In this document: piece after piece, positions 20,201 through 31,100 of the stretch | Numbering within the stretch: position 1 is the stretch's first letter | Layout: the number at the start of each line of letters is the position of its first letter | Origin: Myripristis murdjan | Taxonomy: Eukaryota; Chordata; Actinopteri; Holocentriformes; Holocentridae | DNA length: 64,000 nt | Direction: 5' to 3' | Assembly (NCBI RefSeq): GCF_902150065.1 | Contig: NC_043990.1 | Location: 10,135,240 to 10,199,239, forward strand | Position numbers and translations under genes: made by a program | The notes under the pieces: model-generated | Databases searched by the model: none | The model's input: only the letters and a program-made list of their open reading frames with translations | What the model was told of the DNA's origin: nothing

Positions 20201-21388
20201 CTCTGTAACTGGCGGCGGTGGCATCGCATCGTTACTATCTGCCAATCCCTGAGGTGAGAGGTTTTGTTTCTTTGTGCTGCCTGTGTCTTTTGGGTCACTG
20301 GGTGTCTTTTTCTTCCGCTTGGGTGCTCCTGTTTTGCATACATCAAAGTTGTTGAGTGCTGCTAGACTGTTTATACTTAAATCACTGCTGTCACTTTCGA
20401 TTTTACTGTCTTCTTTGAAAGCCCCTGGACTCATTTTCCTTGATTTCCTTTGTGCTTTTGTATCTCTTACTGGCCTAGGAAGCAATGGGGCTTCTTGTGC
20501 CGAAACAGCTACATCTGGCAAATTTGTGGAAATGGCATGAGCTCCTTCTCTTGATTCTACTTTTTCCTGCTTTTTGCTGGCAGAAGACTTCCTTTTTCCT
20601 TTGCTTGTCTTGTTCATGTCATACAAAGACTTCGGTGCTGTCATTGGACTTGAAGATATCACATCTCCTGAAGTATTTAGAGATATGGTTTCTCTGTCAC
20701 AGTCATTTGTTTCATTAGTTAAGTTGTTCTGAGAAGCAACTGGGTTTACCATGTCTTCTTGTTTGGCCACTGAAAGCTCATTTTCTACAAAAGAGTTGCT
20801 TGGCATTTCCATGCTCTCTGAATCCCATCCTTGAGCGATTAATAAGAGTTTGGCCATTTTCATGAGAGTTTTCTTCTTGAATCGCCGGCCAGCTTTGTGT
20901 TTCTGCTGCTGCTGCATTTGATGAAGAATTGAGGTATATGTCATTTTCTCTTCCTTGTCAGTGGAAATGAGTGGGTCCTGATGTGGGGAGCTGCTTCCAT
21001 CATCTGCAGCCAGTCTTATTTTGTGTTCCTGGTCGTTCAAGGGACGCTGCTGTGGTTCAGCAATTTCACTGGGGTGCAGAGCGTCTCCTTTCTTCTTCTT
21101 TTTCCGTTTGCTAAGAGGCAAAAAATCCACCTTGCTTTCCTTTGGAGCACTCGCCTCCCCGTCTGTATTCATGACTACATCATCTTCATAACCTGTGTCT
21201 TGTGTTTCTGTATTTGTTAGATAGGATGGATGAGAGCACCCTACAGGAGATGAGGAGTTTTCTGGCATGATGTAAGTTGCTGGTTTCTCTGTGGCGGTAA
21301 CTCTGGACAGAGAGCGGATGTTTTGTTTCTCAGTATTTCTCTCCACATGGTCTGCTTTGCTCCGACGTGAGACATCAGACCTTTCCAT
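14273..21388 (-). CDS. giant C2H2 zinc-finger protein (2371 aa)
   Basis: One uninterrupted frame runs from MERSDVSRR to TAG. The ATG lies four bases after an acceptor (tatatattgcag), so the frame extending further upstream is intron. Residues 1 to about 1530 are polar, Lys/Ser-rich and apparently disordered, with basic runs such as KRKKKKK and at least eight psi-K-x-E SUMO-type sites (VKSE, IKTE, VKKE, LKEE and others). A motif KAGRxFKKKTL followed by AKLL occurs twice, near residues 162-185 and 434-458. From about 1530 to the C terminus I count roughly 16 C2H2 fingers in clusters; one TGEKP linker is present (HTGEKPYRC) and the rest are diverged. The last finger (CAVCMEKFTD to HEHYLDH) sits at the C terminus. 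It is likely a nuclear DNA-binding regulator. The orthologue is uncertain; zebrafish znf1035 is one thought, not verified. Confidence 0.85.
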   Translation of the reverse strand: MERSDVSRRSKADHVERNTEKQNIRSLSRVTATEKPATYIMPENSSSPVGCSHPSYLTNTETQDTGYEDDVVMNTDGEASAPKESKVDFLPLSKRKKKKKGDALHPSEIAEPQQRPLNDQEHKIRLAADDGSSSPHQDPLISTDKEEKMTYTSILHQMQQQQKHKAGRRFKKKTLMKMAKLLLIAQGWDSESMEMPSNSFVENELSVAKQEDMVNPVASQNNLTNETNDCDRETISLNTSGDVISSSPMTAPKSLYDMNKTSKGKRKSSASKKQEKVESREGAHAISTNLPDVAVSAQEAPLLPRPVRDTKAQRKSRKMSPGAFKEDSKIESDSSDLSINSLAALNNFDVCKTGAPKRKKKTPSDPKDTGSTKKQNLSPQGLADSNDAMPPPPVTEGSLGLGVTQRDDDVACTADEEVPNKDPFGVKSIAEVLKVRRKAGRPFKKKTLRKIAKLLAAVQEGESNNEPKQCDVSTVDAPSSQPPSLSQASFKAKTRKKETKMTATSTPPQRRSTRARFCSPKLKYAAEYMDIPVHAFTENLLLHSQRCIESVVKSEDSADPPLLDSPNDEKLVKTENQDSVIENVMEKIRPPKKNPKFRRNTKAYLGLCSPPLDFIPDVKALPLSAEKDPTKTMVEDRKKRVTASESKRCQSTVLSRSTTGISQKQTDTCDEVATDNSTPTYAASKTKKHAARNKKCKEEPISLPLSGQTELSLSFSDYGVKNQCALSESFLQTSHIKTEPAWEPLEPQLTNYSKRKKSGRKKKPLVNTKDTGPLKIPIKEESGSPEVGYHTLNQERQVEEETTRTMNPKKLPKGKNRRTRKKAKTVKENTNNGQTVNPDLGEKSEPPGQVSLQQTSFPPVEVKKEPDESLVTTIKTSKAQPRRKRKLPRKDSGNAKKPATLTAVCGSVEERECSGHLGSQLADEKINDKAKEDREKAVSSKSSEIPNATRKSLQQIITRKRLKEEPGQAFSENPLEKNNNVIDKDLNCQDNFKTPLAEAANSDMKIFKGKSKPLAVRRNLKIAASAEHNTGVASVEHAFTPPLLENSSENLKGKRNKQGKARKQRLASVDSVKGFSEVADTVPDPSKILNEYLAKVVKGKGKRKCKRLKSELSVVKSVENNITQTDMVSKPEDNTTTSLRSLSKESQEIKLRARERNKSQRDQLTGDAIKKMGKVPATKVATCKNSVTTLAETSRGNLKSKGRKKTSENTFEIEHMVSDREKDHTVSTGVDSEMPKALTSKDLTKSKVTKRKGKTKCMPVKEELTVTTLVEEEVPDSAINAVKSKRKGKQTLKARPSMKKSENDTVVLAKQETGTKSKTIGGRRKIKTKGKTLASKRSRKRATVIKTEDVDTPYESVHADSTSIQIKSISSVDLNIVQPDQDKSKAVSPAHEEIRPVQFIQSDVPAGKPQAKVARKRRRNKTGWETTKKKSKHPRASLLVVPPSSSEISGLSSKSSLCNSTSDAEMLNHKMESTMVNPIEHQTTEALCTQINTMQTPNKDQAKEMTSSTKLKHFATLKHLIAPQEKLKTKKTLECSFCRRSFRHISAFTVHKRLHTGEKPYRCLKCGKSFAQLPKLCSHSDLHQQHQAIPCPCCASKFQNKDELIAHFRTHIKRTKKFSLIDDIAEGKDANNQQEDDCTDSAVISKDRKSLKCPTCLKEFINRATFTMHQQAHSEAKPHTCPVCGKRFCKSSSLNVHEKSHWPVKPYACSVCGEGFVKLQELKRHSQMHSGPTPFFCAMCKQAFNSLASLRSHQASQICLEKGDNRDVNGFLVTQSLEGQINTPMYYKCPICKQLYRHWCQYTLHLQTHTNSQPQICDICGQQYDRAPEVNIHCKICCKSSGEERTCSSSLSEIWQEPKQPNSPAREPPLDSVSSDGQQVSPDSDQNKHKTISFPVEPVEKEMIDMQSPPPPPTGNQSVDGQSVNNDLDISAPSPISGGECPSPASCSLISISSDRSDGQPSRFRPRSLIRSRSCRFSCGKCGKSFNLWKKLWLHQCLHRKKGRPFSCTQCNLEFKFFGSYIDHLQEHAAQRPYACPLCPDTFATSEDITTHISECHKPHDCMKCSTCGKNFSSLSNLKKHSVLHKGASSHFCLPCNLSFRSSSALKTHMKTHRARLKVPQPKGLTVPFSFPYNCKKCTAKFTNADLLEAHQVCHFTEEEEPASSPANIVSCLPTGARDMQGLVSGSSRQKRSLPVSNKKYLFRYPHPDRLYVVPIISSAPPVFISDTEECQEMDSRSSSIPTSTNSTVPSHFTEEQPGTSSDSSGQNMSNIPQSSAVSTHVDRDECRSVTETGSTHHSDQDHLPPCSSDKPPVHNVISDCDNNPAEASTVLTTPEQKEALNDIYDCAVCMEKFTDVSKLHEHYLDHARKV

Positions 21389-21492
21389 TTTCTGCAATAT
21401 ATATAAAAAAACAAAGCTTATGAGCTTCAGCACTTAAGAAGAACATCCCAACCATAAATTACTGCTGACCTTCAGCTGAGGGCTACCCACCT

Positions 21493-21680
21493 TTGATTCA
21501 GGGGTTTTCTGAAGAGTTACTGTTGGGGACGCCTCTTGGACGATGGAAATAATGTGGTCTTCTGTTCTTGCCTCCTGAGTTTTCTTAGTCTCCACTCCTG
21601 TGCACCAGTCTCAGCCAAACAGAGGTCGAACCTGCTGCACTCACCACTGCTGTCCCATCTCTCCTCCACGACAAGGGAAC
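21493..21680 (-). other. probable 5' non-coding exon of the zinc-finger gene
   Basis: The minus strand reads CCTGAATCAAAG then gtgggt, with the donor at 21492-21491. The matching acceptor is just before the ATG at 21388. A second possible donor (gcagtg then gtgagt) lies further upstream near 21640. The start is not defined by the sequence alone. Confidence 0.4.
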
Positions 21681-21699
21681 AAAAGACAGAAAAACTCTG

Positions 21700-23520
21700 T
21701 ATTATCACAAAATCGAATACAAGAGTGTATATTATCCATATAAGGAAGATCCTAAATGACACAGAAAATCCTTAGTGTGCAAATAAGTGACAGCTGATAT
21801 AAACACTCTGTCAGTGGGGCATGTTTTGAGGTGGTTTGCTCCATGGATGAGAAGCAGCTATGCTCTAAAACCTACACATCCCGTGCAGGAAACACAGGGT
21901 TGTCGTTTTGCAGAAAACATGGCCTGATCTCACATGTCAAGCCTCACACTTCGCTCACTTCACTTCACTTCACTCCTTTGGGTCCTCAGCCATCGACCTG
22001 CCAAGTTTGAAGTCGATCAGGTAAACAGTTCAGAAGCTGCAAAAACCGTTTTTATAGTGATATACTTAACGTGAAGTCAATGCGAGGAATACTTTTTCTT
22101 TCCAAGCCCTGAACGTTCACCGATGCATAAAACTTTGTGTAGATTCATGACTGTGTGTACGCACAAACGAAGAAATCTGCGTCAGATTGATGTACAGTTG
22201 TGTATATGCATCGCTGTGTTTAAAAACAAAAACCTCTTTTCCACAGCTAAAGACCCCTTGAAACGGACTGTTACGTTCTGGATTTGATGTATTTCCTGTT
22301 GAAAAAGGAAGTTTGGGCGGGACGCGGTGCAGGGACGGATCACAAGTGCAAACCAAGAGAATGTCAGTTCAGGAGGTAGACAGTTTTATTTTGGAGGGAT
22401 GAGGTGGATGGCAAAGGATGTTTAAAGATTTGCAAAGGTTTTATTGGCTGAAATTTTAATTGACACCCACTGGTGCAGGATGATGTCACTGCATGAGATC
22501 CTCTGTTTTACATGAAGTAGAGGTCATGTGAGGGCATCTCATAGGGACTTTAACCATAAACGTAAGAAGACACAACCATTTTTATAACCATTTTTATGTG
22601 AACTTGCTGCCTGTTCTACCAGTCTTTACACCGCTCAATTAAACAAACATTCAGGCACTGCACTCGTTATGTTGATTACATTTTTTAAAAAATGCAGCTT
22701 TTGAGCCGTTCATCCACTCCACCTCAAATTTGGGAGGTGTACTGCAGGGGACCCAAAGGAGTATAGTGCCAAGTGTGAAGTCGATCAGATAAATGAGGAG
22801 ATCTAGCCACACACACATGCGCGCGCATGCACACCCACACACACATATTCCTCCATTTACAGCAGAGATGGCAGAGATTAGACTAGTCACACGTGTGATG
22901 TGTAAGAGAAAGAGGTTGAAAACAGCGCACGTGTGTTGCCTTCCTCTGATCTGCTGTCATCTAATCTGTTTTTAAAGCTGCACAAGTGACCCTGATGGAG
23001 ACAAATGTGCAAATTATAAAGAGAAAAGCTTCAGAAAATGTGGATATGTCATAATAACACACTGTGAGGCATCCTCCTGCAGCTGAGCTGGTTGGATGGT
23101 TAAGAGACAGGGAGGTGAGAGGAGATGTGCAGGACCTCACAGTCATGATGTGGGGTGGATTTGGTGATGCCTTATTCACCAAAAGTCAACATGTGCAAGT
23201 GTGTGGAGAGAGTCATGCACGTTTTTTAGTCCTGAATAGCGATGTGCACATACAGGGTTGAAAGCTGCTCGCATTACCAGACACCCTGCAGACTTTCTTC
23301 TACCACCAATTGGGGAAAACTTGAGACAAAGCTCCCGTCCTATTGTTTTGCATGCCGCCTGTGCAGACTTCATTCTTACCGTGCGCACTCATAACAATCA
23401 GACGCTAGATGATCCTCAGTATTTCCACCGTCATCTCCGCGGCAAAGACGAGCCTCGCATGCGTTTCAGATGTCATTTGTGTATATATCTGATTTCGCAT
23501 GCTTCCACTGTTGTTTTTCC
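21700..23520. other. intergenic, repeat-rich
   Basis: Two copies of a short dispersed repeat are present, around 21985-22060 and 22725-22800. Both contain AAGTCGATCAG next to a sequence about a CCCAAAGGAG-type core, partly in opposite arrangement. A CA/CG-rich microsatellite lies near 22807-22845. Short frames show no family resemblance. Confidence 0.5.
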
Positions 23521-23525
23521 TGCAG

Positions 23526-23705
23526 GAGGAGGAGAAGCAGACCGGAAACTGGAGCCCACCCTCTCCTCCTCCTCCTCCTCTTCCTCCTCCCTCAGCCCCC
23601 CGCCCTCCTCCGCAGTCCAGCCCGCTGCAGCCTGCAGGACAGATTGGCTTCCAGATGCAAACTCATAGTTTATTATGCATTGGAATATAAGGCAATCACA
23701 ATAAA
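23526..23705 (+). other. orphan 3'-terminal exon candidate
   Basis: A strong acceptor (ttgtttttcctgcag) is followed by an open frame EEEKQTGNWSPP and then a proline-rich tract, PAGQIGFQMQTHSLLCIGI and TAA at 23688-23690. AATAAA follows at 23700-23705. Acceptor, codon-like GC-rich sequence, stop and poly(A) signal in 180 bases look like a last exon. I cannot find upstream exons, nor recognise the protein. It may be a chance (CTC)n-derived frame or the remains of a gene. Confidence 0.25.
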
Positions 23706-24159
23706 ACTGACTTTATATGTTTATGCATGTGTTTCATTGTTTCTTTTTACATGTTTCATTGTCTGTCTCAGTGAGGTGCCCTCCTGCTGTCATGTCGTAC
23801 ATCTGCAGCGAGAGGCTTCACTCTGCCCTACTTCCGTTTTTGCTTTGCGTCGCATCGGGAAGCGCAAAAGCTCCTGAAAACAAAAGTGAACCAGTCTAAT
23901 GTTCATTGTTTCAGAGGCCGATGTCTCAGAGGTGATTACATCAGACTGTGTTTGCAGTGGGTAGCCCAGGCGGTGGCTGGTTTATGGTCTAGACCCCCCA
24001 GATTTACTTTAATCAAGCTGCCGGCTCCTATTTGAAGTGATTTTCCGTCCTTTGACCTTGTCTGAAAAACTATTTGTGATGGTCCTAAACCTTTCTATTA
24101 TCTTTGTGGACAGATTTATCCCCATTCAGTGTTTAACTCATCTAAATACATGATTAACA

Positions 24160-24640
24160 TTATTTTTTGCTTCATATGACATGACTTTTCCTAATTTAAA
24201 GGGGACAAGTGGGTTAAACATAAAATCAACACAATGATATGTTTTCAGTATCCTGTACACATTCTGGTGTTTCTTTGCGGTCAGTTTGATCCCGTGTTGT
24301 TTTGGCTGCATAAAACATATAAGAAATATCAACATTTTGCACAAACTTGCTTTAGTTGTTTTGGATGATACTAAGGAGCTATAACATGTCATTTATAATT
24401 GTCAAAAAAAAAAAAAAAAAAAAAAAAAACATCCCTGTGCTTTATGACCCTCAGCTAACATAATATGAGAACCACTGATAGCTAATGTGACATTTTGGAG
24501 GAAAAACATGATTCCCACAAGAACTTTGATTTATAAGGTAATCCTTTAATTTCTGAGGTCAAATTGCCCCCAATTGTTTAAAAATGTTAGTACATTTGAA
24601 GGTACCAGGAGGGATAATTGTTTAGATGTCAGACGGGCTT
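24160..24640 (+). repeat. dispersed repeat, copy 1
   Basis: It is similar to 40300-40760 in the same orientation. Shared landmarks in the same order are GGGGACAA.TGGGT, CATnTAAGAAATA, ATTTATAA, CTTTATGACCC, GAGAACCACTGAT and AACATGATTCCCACAAGAA. Copy 1 carries an A27 tract at 24403-24429. Family not recognised. Confidence 0.6.
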
Positions 24641-25160
24641 GAACAATGGACTCACGCATTTTTGCACCACAACAATCTCTTCTGAATTTAATTCTAGTGA
24701 AAATAAACTCTAGTGTGCTCCTTATTTTGCCACGCGAGGACCACATGACCACAATTTGACAACCAGAGCTCCTGCTAACGAGCTTTATCATCTCATATTC
24801 AGAGCTGCACGCAGTTTTCCAGGACAGGCAGTGAACCATCTCGGTCCAGATATCCATATATGATCTTTGGTTCAACCAAGGCGCGCGCCTATGGGAGCGC
24901 GACGTTGTGCGCCGCACGTGAAGCTATGGCACAGTGAAACCGAACTACCGCGATTACGTAGCCTTTCACAGCCAATCACATTTCTCCAGCCTCCGTTTTC
25001 CAACCAATGAAAACTGTGTATGAGGATGACGTAGTCGTTTCCACCCGGAACACGCAGCGGGTTAGGTCGACGCTGTGCATTGTTGTCATTTCAAAACATG
25101 CTCATCATGTCCAAACAACAGAGGTTTATGCTCAATCCGGATTGTTAATCCCGTGTCGCC
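24640..25160 (+). promoter_or_regulatory. msto1 upstream and promoter region
   Basis: No gene is evident up to the msto1 ATG. The part from 24880 to 25160 is GC- and CpG-richer than its surroundings and holds two CCAAT motifs (ccaatcac near 24973 and ccaatgaa near 25003). No TATA box is visible, as expected for a housekeeping promoter. Confidence 0.45.
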
Positions 25161-28100
25161 ATGAGCAGCGTGTGTCGCGAGGTGATCACTCTCCAGCTCG
25201 GGCATTATTCCAACTTTGTCGGCACGCACTGGTGGAACCTGCAGGTGAGGAGGAGGATGGTGTTTTTGGGCTAGCATTAGCTTCGTTAGCTGCTGGAAAG
25301 TTTAGTAACAGAAAGCACGCGTGTGTGTTTAGACCCCGCATCCTGCTCCTCTGCTCTAATCTGCAGGATTAGCCAGCAGCGACAGTGTGTGTGTATGTAT
25401 CCTCGAGCAGATTGAGATGGACATAGGTAGCGAGCGAGCGAGCGCGAAGATTAGCACGCTTTTAGCTTTAGCTAGCGGGCTAATGCTGCTAACTCATCAC
25501 TTCAGTTAACCATAACAAGGTGATGACGTGCATGAAAAAATAGAAATCCATATATTTTTAGTGGCCACAGACTTTTGAGCGGAAGAAAATAAAAATGACA
25601 CACTAGGAATCATATTTATCTTTTTTTTTTTTTTTTTTTTTTTTTACACCATTCAAGGCAGCAGAGTGATGTTGGGCTTTAGCTGCATCAGTCAGCCTCT
25701 ATTGATCCATCCAGGGCTGCAGTGTGGAGCCCAGTCTTAGTTAGTTAGTTAGTTAGTTAGTTAGATACTTTATTCATCCCGAAGGAAATTCACAGTTTCC
25801 AGCAGTATCCACAGAGTACAAGATTAAGTAAATCAAAAATAAAGAATAAGTAAATCAAAAATAAAGAATAAAGATGACCCTCGAGATCTAAGGATCTAAG
25901 TACCAATGTGCAAAAAAAAAACAATGTGCAAAAAGCCAATAAAAACAGTGTGCATCAATGTATACAATGTATTTACAGTATAAACAGATGATAAATAAAT
26001 AAATAGCGCCCAGATGATAAATAGATGATAAAAAGCCAATAAAACCAGTGTGCATCGATGTATACAATGTGCATAGATGTGGGCAATGTCCAAATTCACA
26101 GTATAAACAGATGATAAATAAATAGCAGCAGCAATATATACTCTATAAACGAGGATAAAAAATAGAATATGACCAGTTTAAACAGCAGGGGAACATCCCC
26201 TATCTATCCCTTTAACTAGCACTAATCCCTAATTTCTGTTTTAATAACGCCACAGTCTGTTAATTATGTGGTGTGAGGCTTGGAGTGAACTGGTCAGGTC
26301 TGCAAATGTTAATTTAATTGTGCTAAACCATTTTGATATGACTGCTTTGTCCCTGGTGGAGTGATTAAAGCATAACCTGTGATCCTCCTCCACCTCTCCA
26401 GGCTGTATTAACCCTCTGTTGTCCAGCGTCATACTGGCTGCACAGACCTCGCAGGTTAAATGGAGAGGAGCCTCCCTCTGTCTGACTCACCCCTGCCGTG
26501 TTTGTCTGTGTTTGCAGGATGCCTCTCTGTCGTACGACCCCGAGACCCCTCCGGGCGAGATCCAGAGCGATGTCGTGTTTCGTGAGGGACAGACTCTGGG
26601 GGGTCACGTCACCTACACGCCCCGCCTCATCGCCATGGATCTCAAAGGTGACCCGTCACTTAAGATTTAGTTTTTAGGCTGTCATTTTAAATGAAAGATA
26701 TTAATATGGTTTTGTATTCCAATGCTGACATGTATGATGATTTGACATTATTAAATATCCGTCCTTTAACGCCGCTGGTTCTCTTTTCACTCTGTTTATC
26801 TCTGTAACAGGAAGCCTCCAGACTCTCCGACAAGAGGGAAGTCTGTACGACCCTGGCAAAGACACCACCACCTATACATGGTAATTAAAAGAGTGTGTGA
26901 GTGTGTGGAGATGCAAGTGTGCGTCTTTTATGGCACAGAAGATATTGTCATTTCACAGTTACTATAGATAGAGTTCAGAAATTCAGGCGTGTTCAGATAA
27001 TGTGGTTTTCCAGTGCGCCTGTAGACAAATTATTGTGTTTTCCTGTGAAATGACTCACGCTGGTGTTTACCTCCTGCCCTTCGCTTCTTGAAACACCGAA
27101 CGGCACAACATTTCTTTGTCCCATGGCCTGCATCAATAAATATTGGAAACATGTTAACATTTGATATATCAGATATCACAAAGTTTCCTGTCTGATCATA
27201 GATTTATGTGTTAAACCACCCAATGTATTAGCTGTGCCCGAGTGTTTTTATCATTTTCTCTCATGAAACATGAAAATGTGCTGCATCTGGCAGGGAGGGA
27301 GACATCATGATGCATGAAGAAAGTCCTCCGTCGAAGAACTCCTTCCTCCAAGACCTGGACAAGCTGGATGTGAGTAGGTTGACTTGGCAAAAAAAGTATT
27401 GACTTGATATGTTGTTCCATAATATTGCTTTGAGGCATTGATGCAAATTATTTTGTATATATTTATTTTTTTCAGTCTAATAGTCTTTAACTTAAAGTCC
27501 TCCTCCAGCTGTTTATCAAGCAACTAAAAACGACCTCTTTTCAGTATTACATATCAGTATTACATATTTAGAATTTTTGCCCCTTAGTGCCTTAAAATGC
27601 CTTAAATCTAACTCTGAATATGCAAATAGACCCGTCCCGTCCCCTGTCACTTGTGAAAATTGCGCCGTATTTATAATCTAACTGTGGAAAAAAAAATTTT
27701 CAGCGAATCTCTCATTTTTAGGCGACATAAACATAAGAAAAAAACACATTTTTGAATATACAGGTTCTTTAAGTCCACAAAATGCACTGATATGTTGAAA
27801 ATGAGATAAATCGGTTTTCAACATGTCCACACTTTAGAAAAAATAATAATAAAAAAACAGTTTTAATTTTTGTTACTTCTAATGGCAAAGATGCGGTTTA
27901 TTTCCCTCTCGCACCTTAATCTGGTTTTGCTGAGCGCTGGAACGTATTTAGTGAGAGCTGGCTGTGCAGATTCAAGCAGATTCACAGTGTTGCTATAACA
28001 ACATCAGTACCAAATAATGAATATTTATGTGCCAAAGTGGCCGAAAGGGACAACTTACCACCCAAAGCCATCGTTTGCTAGTGTTTGCCCGGTGGCTGAT

Positions 28101-31100
28101 GTTAATCTTTTTTTGCTGCTCCTAAAAATGCAGAGATGATTCACTGTTGCCTCCATCTCTGCAGTTTCTGGTGTCTTTTGTTTTGTAAAAGGCCAAAACT
28201 TAAGCCCAACTTGATGTGCCCAATACGCTGTCTCTGTCTCCAGAACGGAGAAATTTTGGCCGAGGCGGATTATCCCTCCACGTCCCAGCCTCAGTGCTCA
28301 GGTAAGCAAAACATAACGTAACTTTTTTTTTTTTAACATGAACTATTATCCTCAGTCTAAATGCGTAGTTAAGCGTGGCGGTGATCTCTCCTCCTCTCAG
28401 GGCCGGTGAGCGTGGAGACGGTGAACAGCCGCCTGGAGCGAGTGCAGGGCGTCTACAGGCTGGAGGGCAGCGTGAGGGTGTGGTCCGACTTCCTCAGGAT
28501 CCACCTGCACCCCCGCACCATCTCCATCATCCACCAGTACAACCACGACGGGTAAAGCACGACGCCAGCTCTCACACACCGTGCTGGGAGTGATCCGGGA
28601 TTTGGGAAGATTGATTATTTCAATCCAAAAATGTATTTGAAAAGGCTCAGATACCCGACTACCAAACGGTGAAAGTAAAGCCCATCGTTGGTTCTAACTA
28701 ATATGAGTCGTTTTAGGACATTTACTAACAAAGTAAACATGTTCATGGGATTGAGCCTCAACAAAGCCTTTATGTGTACGTATGTGTGTGTGTGTGTGTG
28801 TGTAGGGAGGCTCATCGTCTGGAGGCGTTCGGCCAGGGCGAGGCTCTCCTGCAGGGGGCGGTGCTGGAGGAGCTCGAGGACAAACTGCACTTCTTTGTGG
28901 AGGAGTGTGATTACCTGCAGGTACCTCTCCTCGTTGGGTTTTTGGTTTTTAAATTTGAATGACAATCTCTTAGGAGAATATTAGCTTCATAAATAATGAC
29001 AGTGATCTTTTTTTTTTCTTGGGATGGCTATATGAATGCACAAACAAAAGCCTGTGACTGAGACCTGACTGCTGTTGCCGAATTCAAATCCATTTTTATT
29101 TTGTTCTTATTTTTATTTTCGTGTTAGGGCTGCGACTAATGATTGCATTCATTGTGTATTAACCTATAAATCATGTTTTTTATAAATCAGTTAATCAAGT
29201 GCCAGAAATAGTGATGTACTCATATAAGTTTAATCAGCAGCCAAAACGAAGATTTAATTTTATGATATGAATGGAGAAAAGTAAGCCAACTGTAGCATGT
29301 TAGTGACCTTTATGCTGCTGTAGTCGGCCAGTGTTTGGACTTTTATGATAAATGATAAAAAGGTTGATTTATCAAAATTATAATTATTATTTTTTAATTT
29401 TTTTTCTGTATTGTTTCAGCAGTAGAGTGTGTTTACTGTAGTCATGGTATCTGCTCTCAACACATTTTCTTTCTTCCTTTCTTCCCTCTGTTGTTTCGTC
29501 TTCCTCCTCCCAGGGCTTTCAGGTGCTGTGTGATTTGGCCGATGGCTTTTCAGGCCTGGGGTCAAAGGTCACCGAGATGCTGCAGGACTCCTACAGCGGG
29601 AGGGGCATCCTGACGTGGGGTTTAGCGCCTGTCAGTCACCCCAATTCAGTGAGTGACAGAGCCGCTGGGGAGCAGGTTATGTAAAAGGCTTTTTTTGTGT
29701 GTGTGTGTGAATTTGCTGGTGTGCTAATAGAATTGATTTCTGTTGATTCAGACTCCAATGAAGGACATCTACCACCTGATAAACTACGCGTTAGGGATGG
29801 TCCACTTAGCCAATCACAGCTCTTTCTTCTGCCCCCTGACCCTGCGTGGCGGGCTCAGCAGACATCCCACGCCTCACACAGCCTTCCCCCACCTGACCTA
29901 CGATGTGAGCCTCACTTAATATTTCCTGCTTTTGCTCTCCCGCCTAAAGGAAATGATGTCGTTTCAACCCCTCTGTGTTGACTGAAAACATAATTGTGCA
30001 CTTTTTAGATGATTTTAAACTGTCGAGTGTGTTTTCTTGTGTATATATGAAATGTGGTATATGTAATTCTTCTGTTTATCTAAAGCCGTTTGTCTCTTGG
30101 TGTGTGTTTCCTCCGTGCCAGCCCTCGCTGTGGTACCACTCCAGCTCAGTCCTGGCTCTGGCCCTGGACGCCGTCACTGTTCCTTACAGGCTGAGGCACA
30201 ACAGCGTCCCCATGTGGCAGGTGGCAGATGCACTGGCCGTGTCTGGGAGAAAGGTGAGATATTTTTCATTGATTTTAAAATAAACCACAAATCAACTGCT
30301 ACACACGTGCTACTCTGAGCGTAACTGCTCATTTTGATTTTCATTATCCTTCATTGCCGACATTTGTACATTTGCTGACAAGTTTAATGGGCTTTTACAA
30401 TTTGTGAGACCAAGTCAGAATTAATAAAACCAACAAAAAGCAGCCTAGAAAAACACGACCAGTCTATTTTATTTCTCGTTGGCAGGTTTTTTTTGTACTA
30501 AATTTAACGTGAAATGAGTGTAGCATCAGCCAGCAGCACTAAACACACATCATTGGGTTTGTTCAGTGCAAATGAGATAACCAGATGCACTAAATGACCT
30601 TTGCCATGACCTGTAACCAGTAAAGTCGGTGCAGAAGGAAAAGGCGAGGCTTGAGAACGGTGAAGGAAAAATGTGCAAAAGGCTCCGTCTTGTGCTGAAC
30701 ACGCTGATTTGAAACCCAGGTGGTGGCTGCTTACGGCGCCGTTCCCTTCCCCATGATGCACGGCGGCTCTCTCCCCGACGCCCTGAGTGCTTGTGCAGAT
30801 GTGTTACCGTGGAAACCCCTATCGGCGTGCCCGGAGCTCGGTGACAGTCGCTGCTACGGCCAGCTGGTGACTCTGAAAGGCTTCGAGGGCCAGAGACTAG
30901 TCAGGTCAGCCTTTTTTAAATAAACCGTCTGCAAAGTGCTTTCTTTGTCTTGTCCAGGATTTTCTCATATGCAGGGCAAAAGAATCATGTGCACAAAACA
31001 AAGTTATTTATTCGAAATAGGTTTCTTGTATTTTTTTCATGTCATTGTTTACAGACGGGGTGGTACAGTGTTTGTTTCACAGCATACGTAGCTGAAGTCA

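Noticed and set aside
16790-21220. Several plus-strand frames of 60-190 codons inside the giant zinc-finger gene
   Set aside because: They are antisense readings of the Lys/Ser-rich coding sequence, with hydrophobic low-complexity content and no splice or family support.
22807-22845. Possible Z-DNA or promoter element in a CA/CG-rich run
   Set aside because: An ordinary impure microsatellite; nothing around it supports a promoter.
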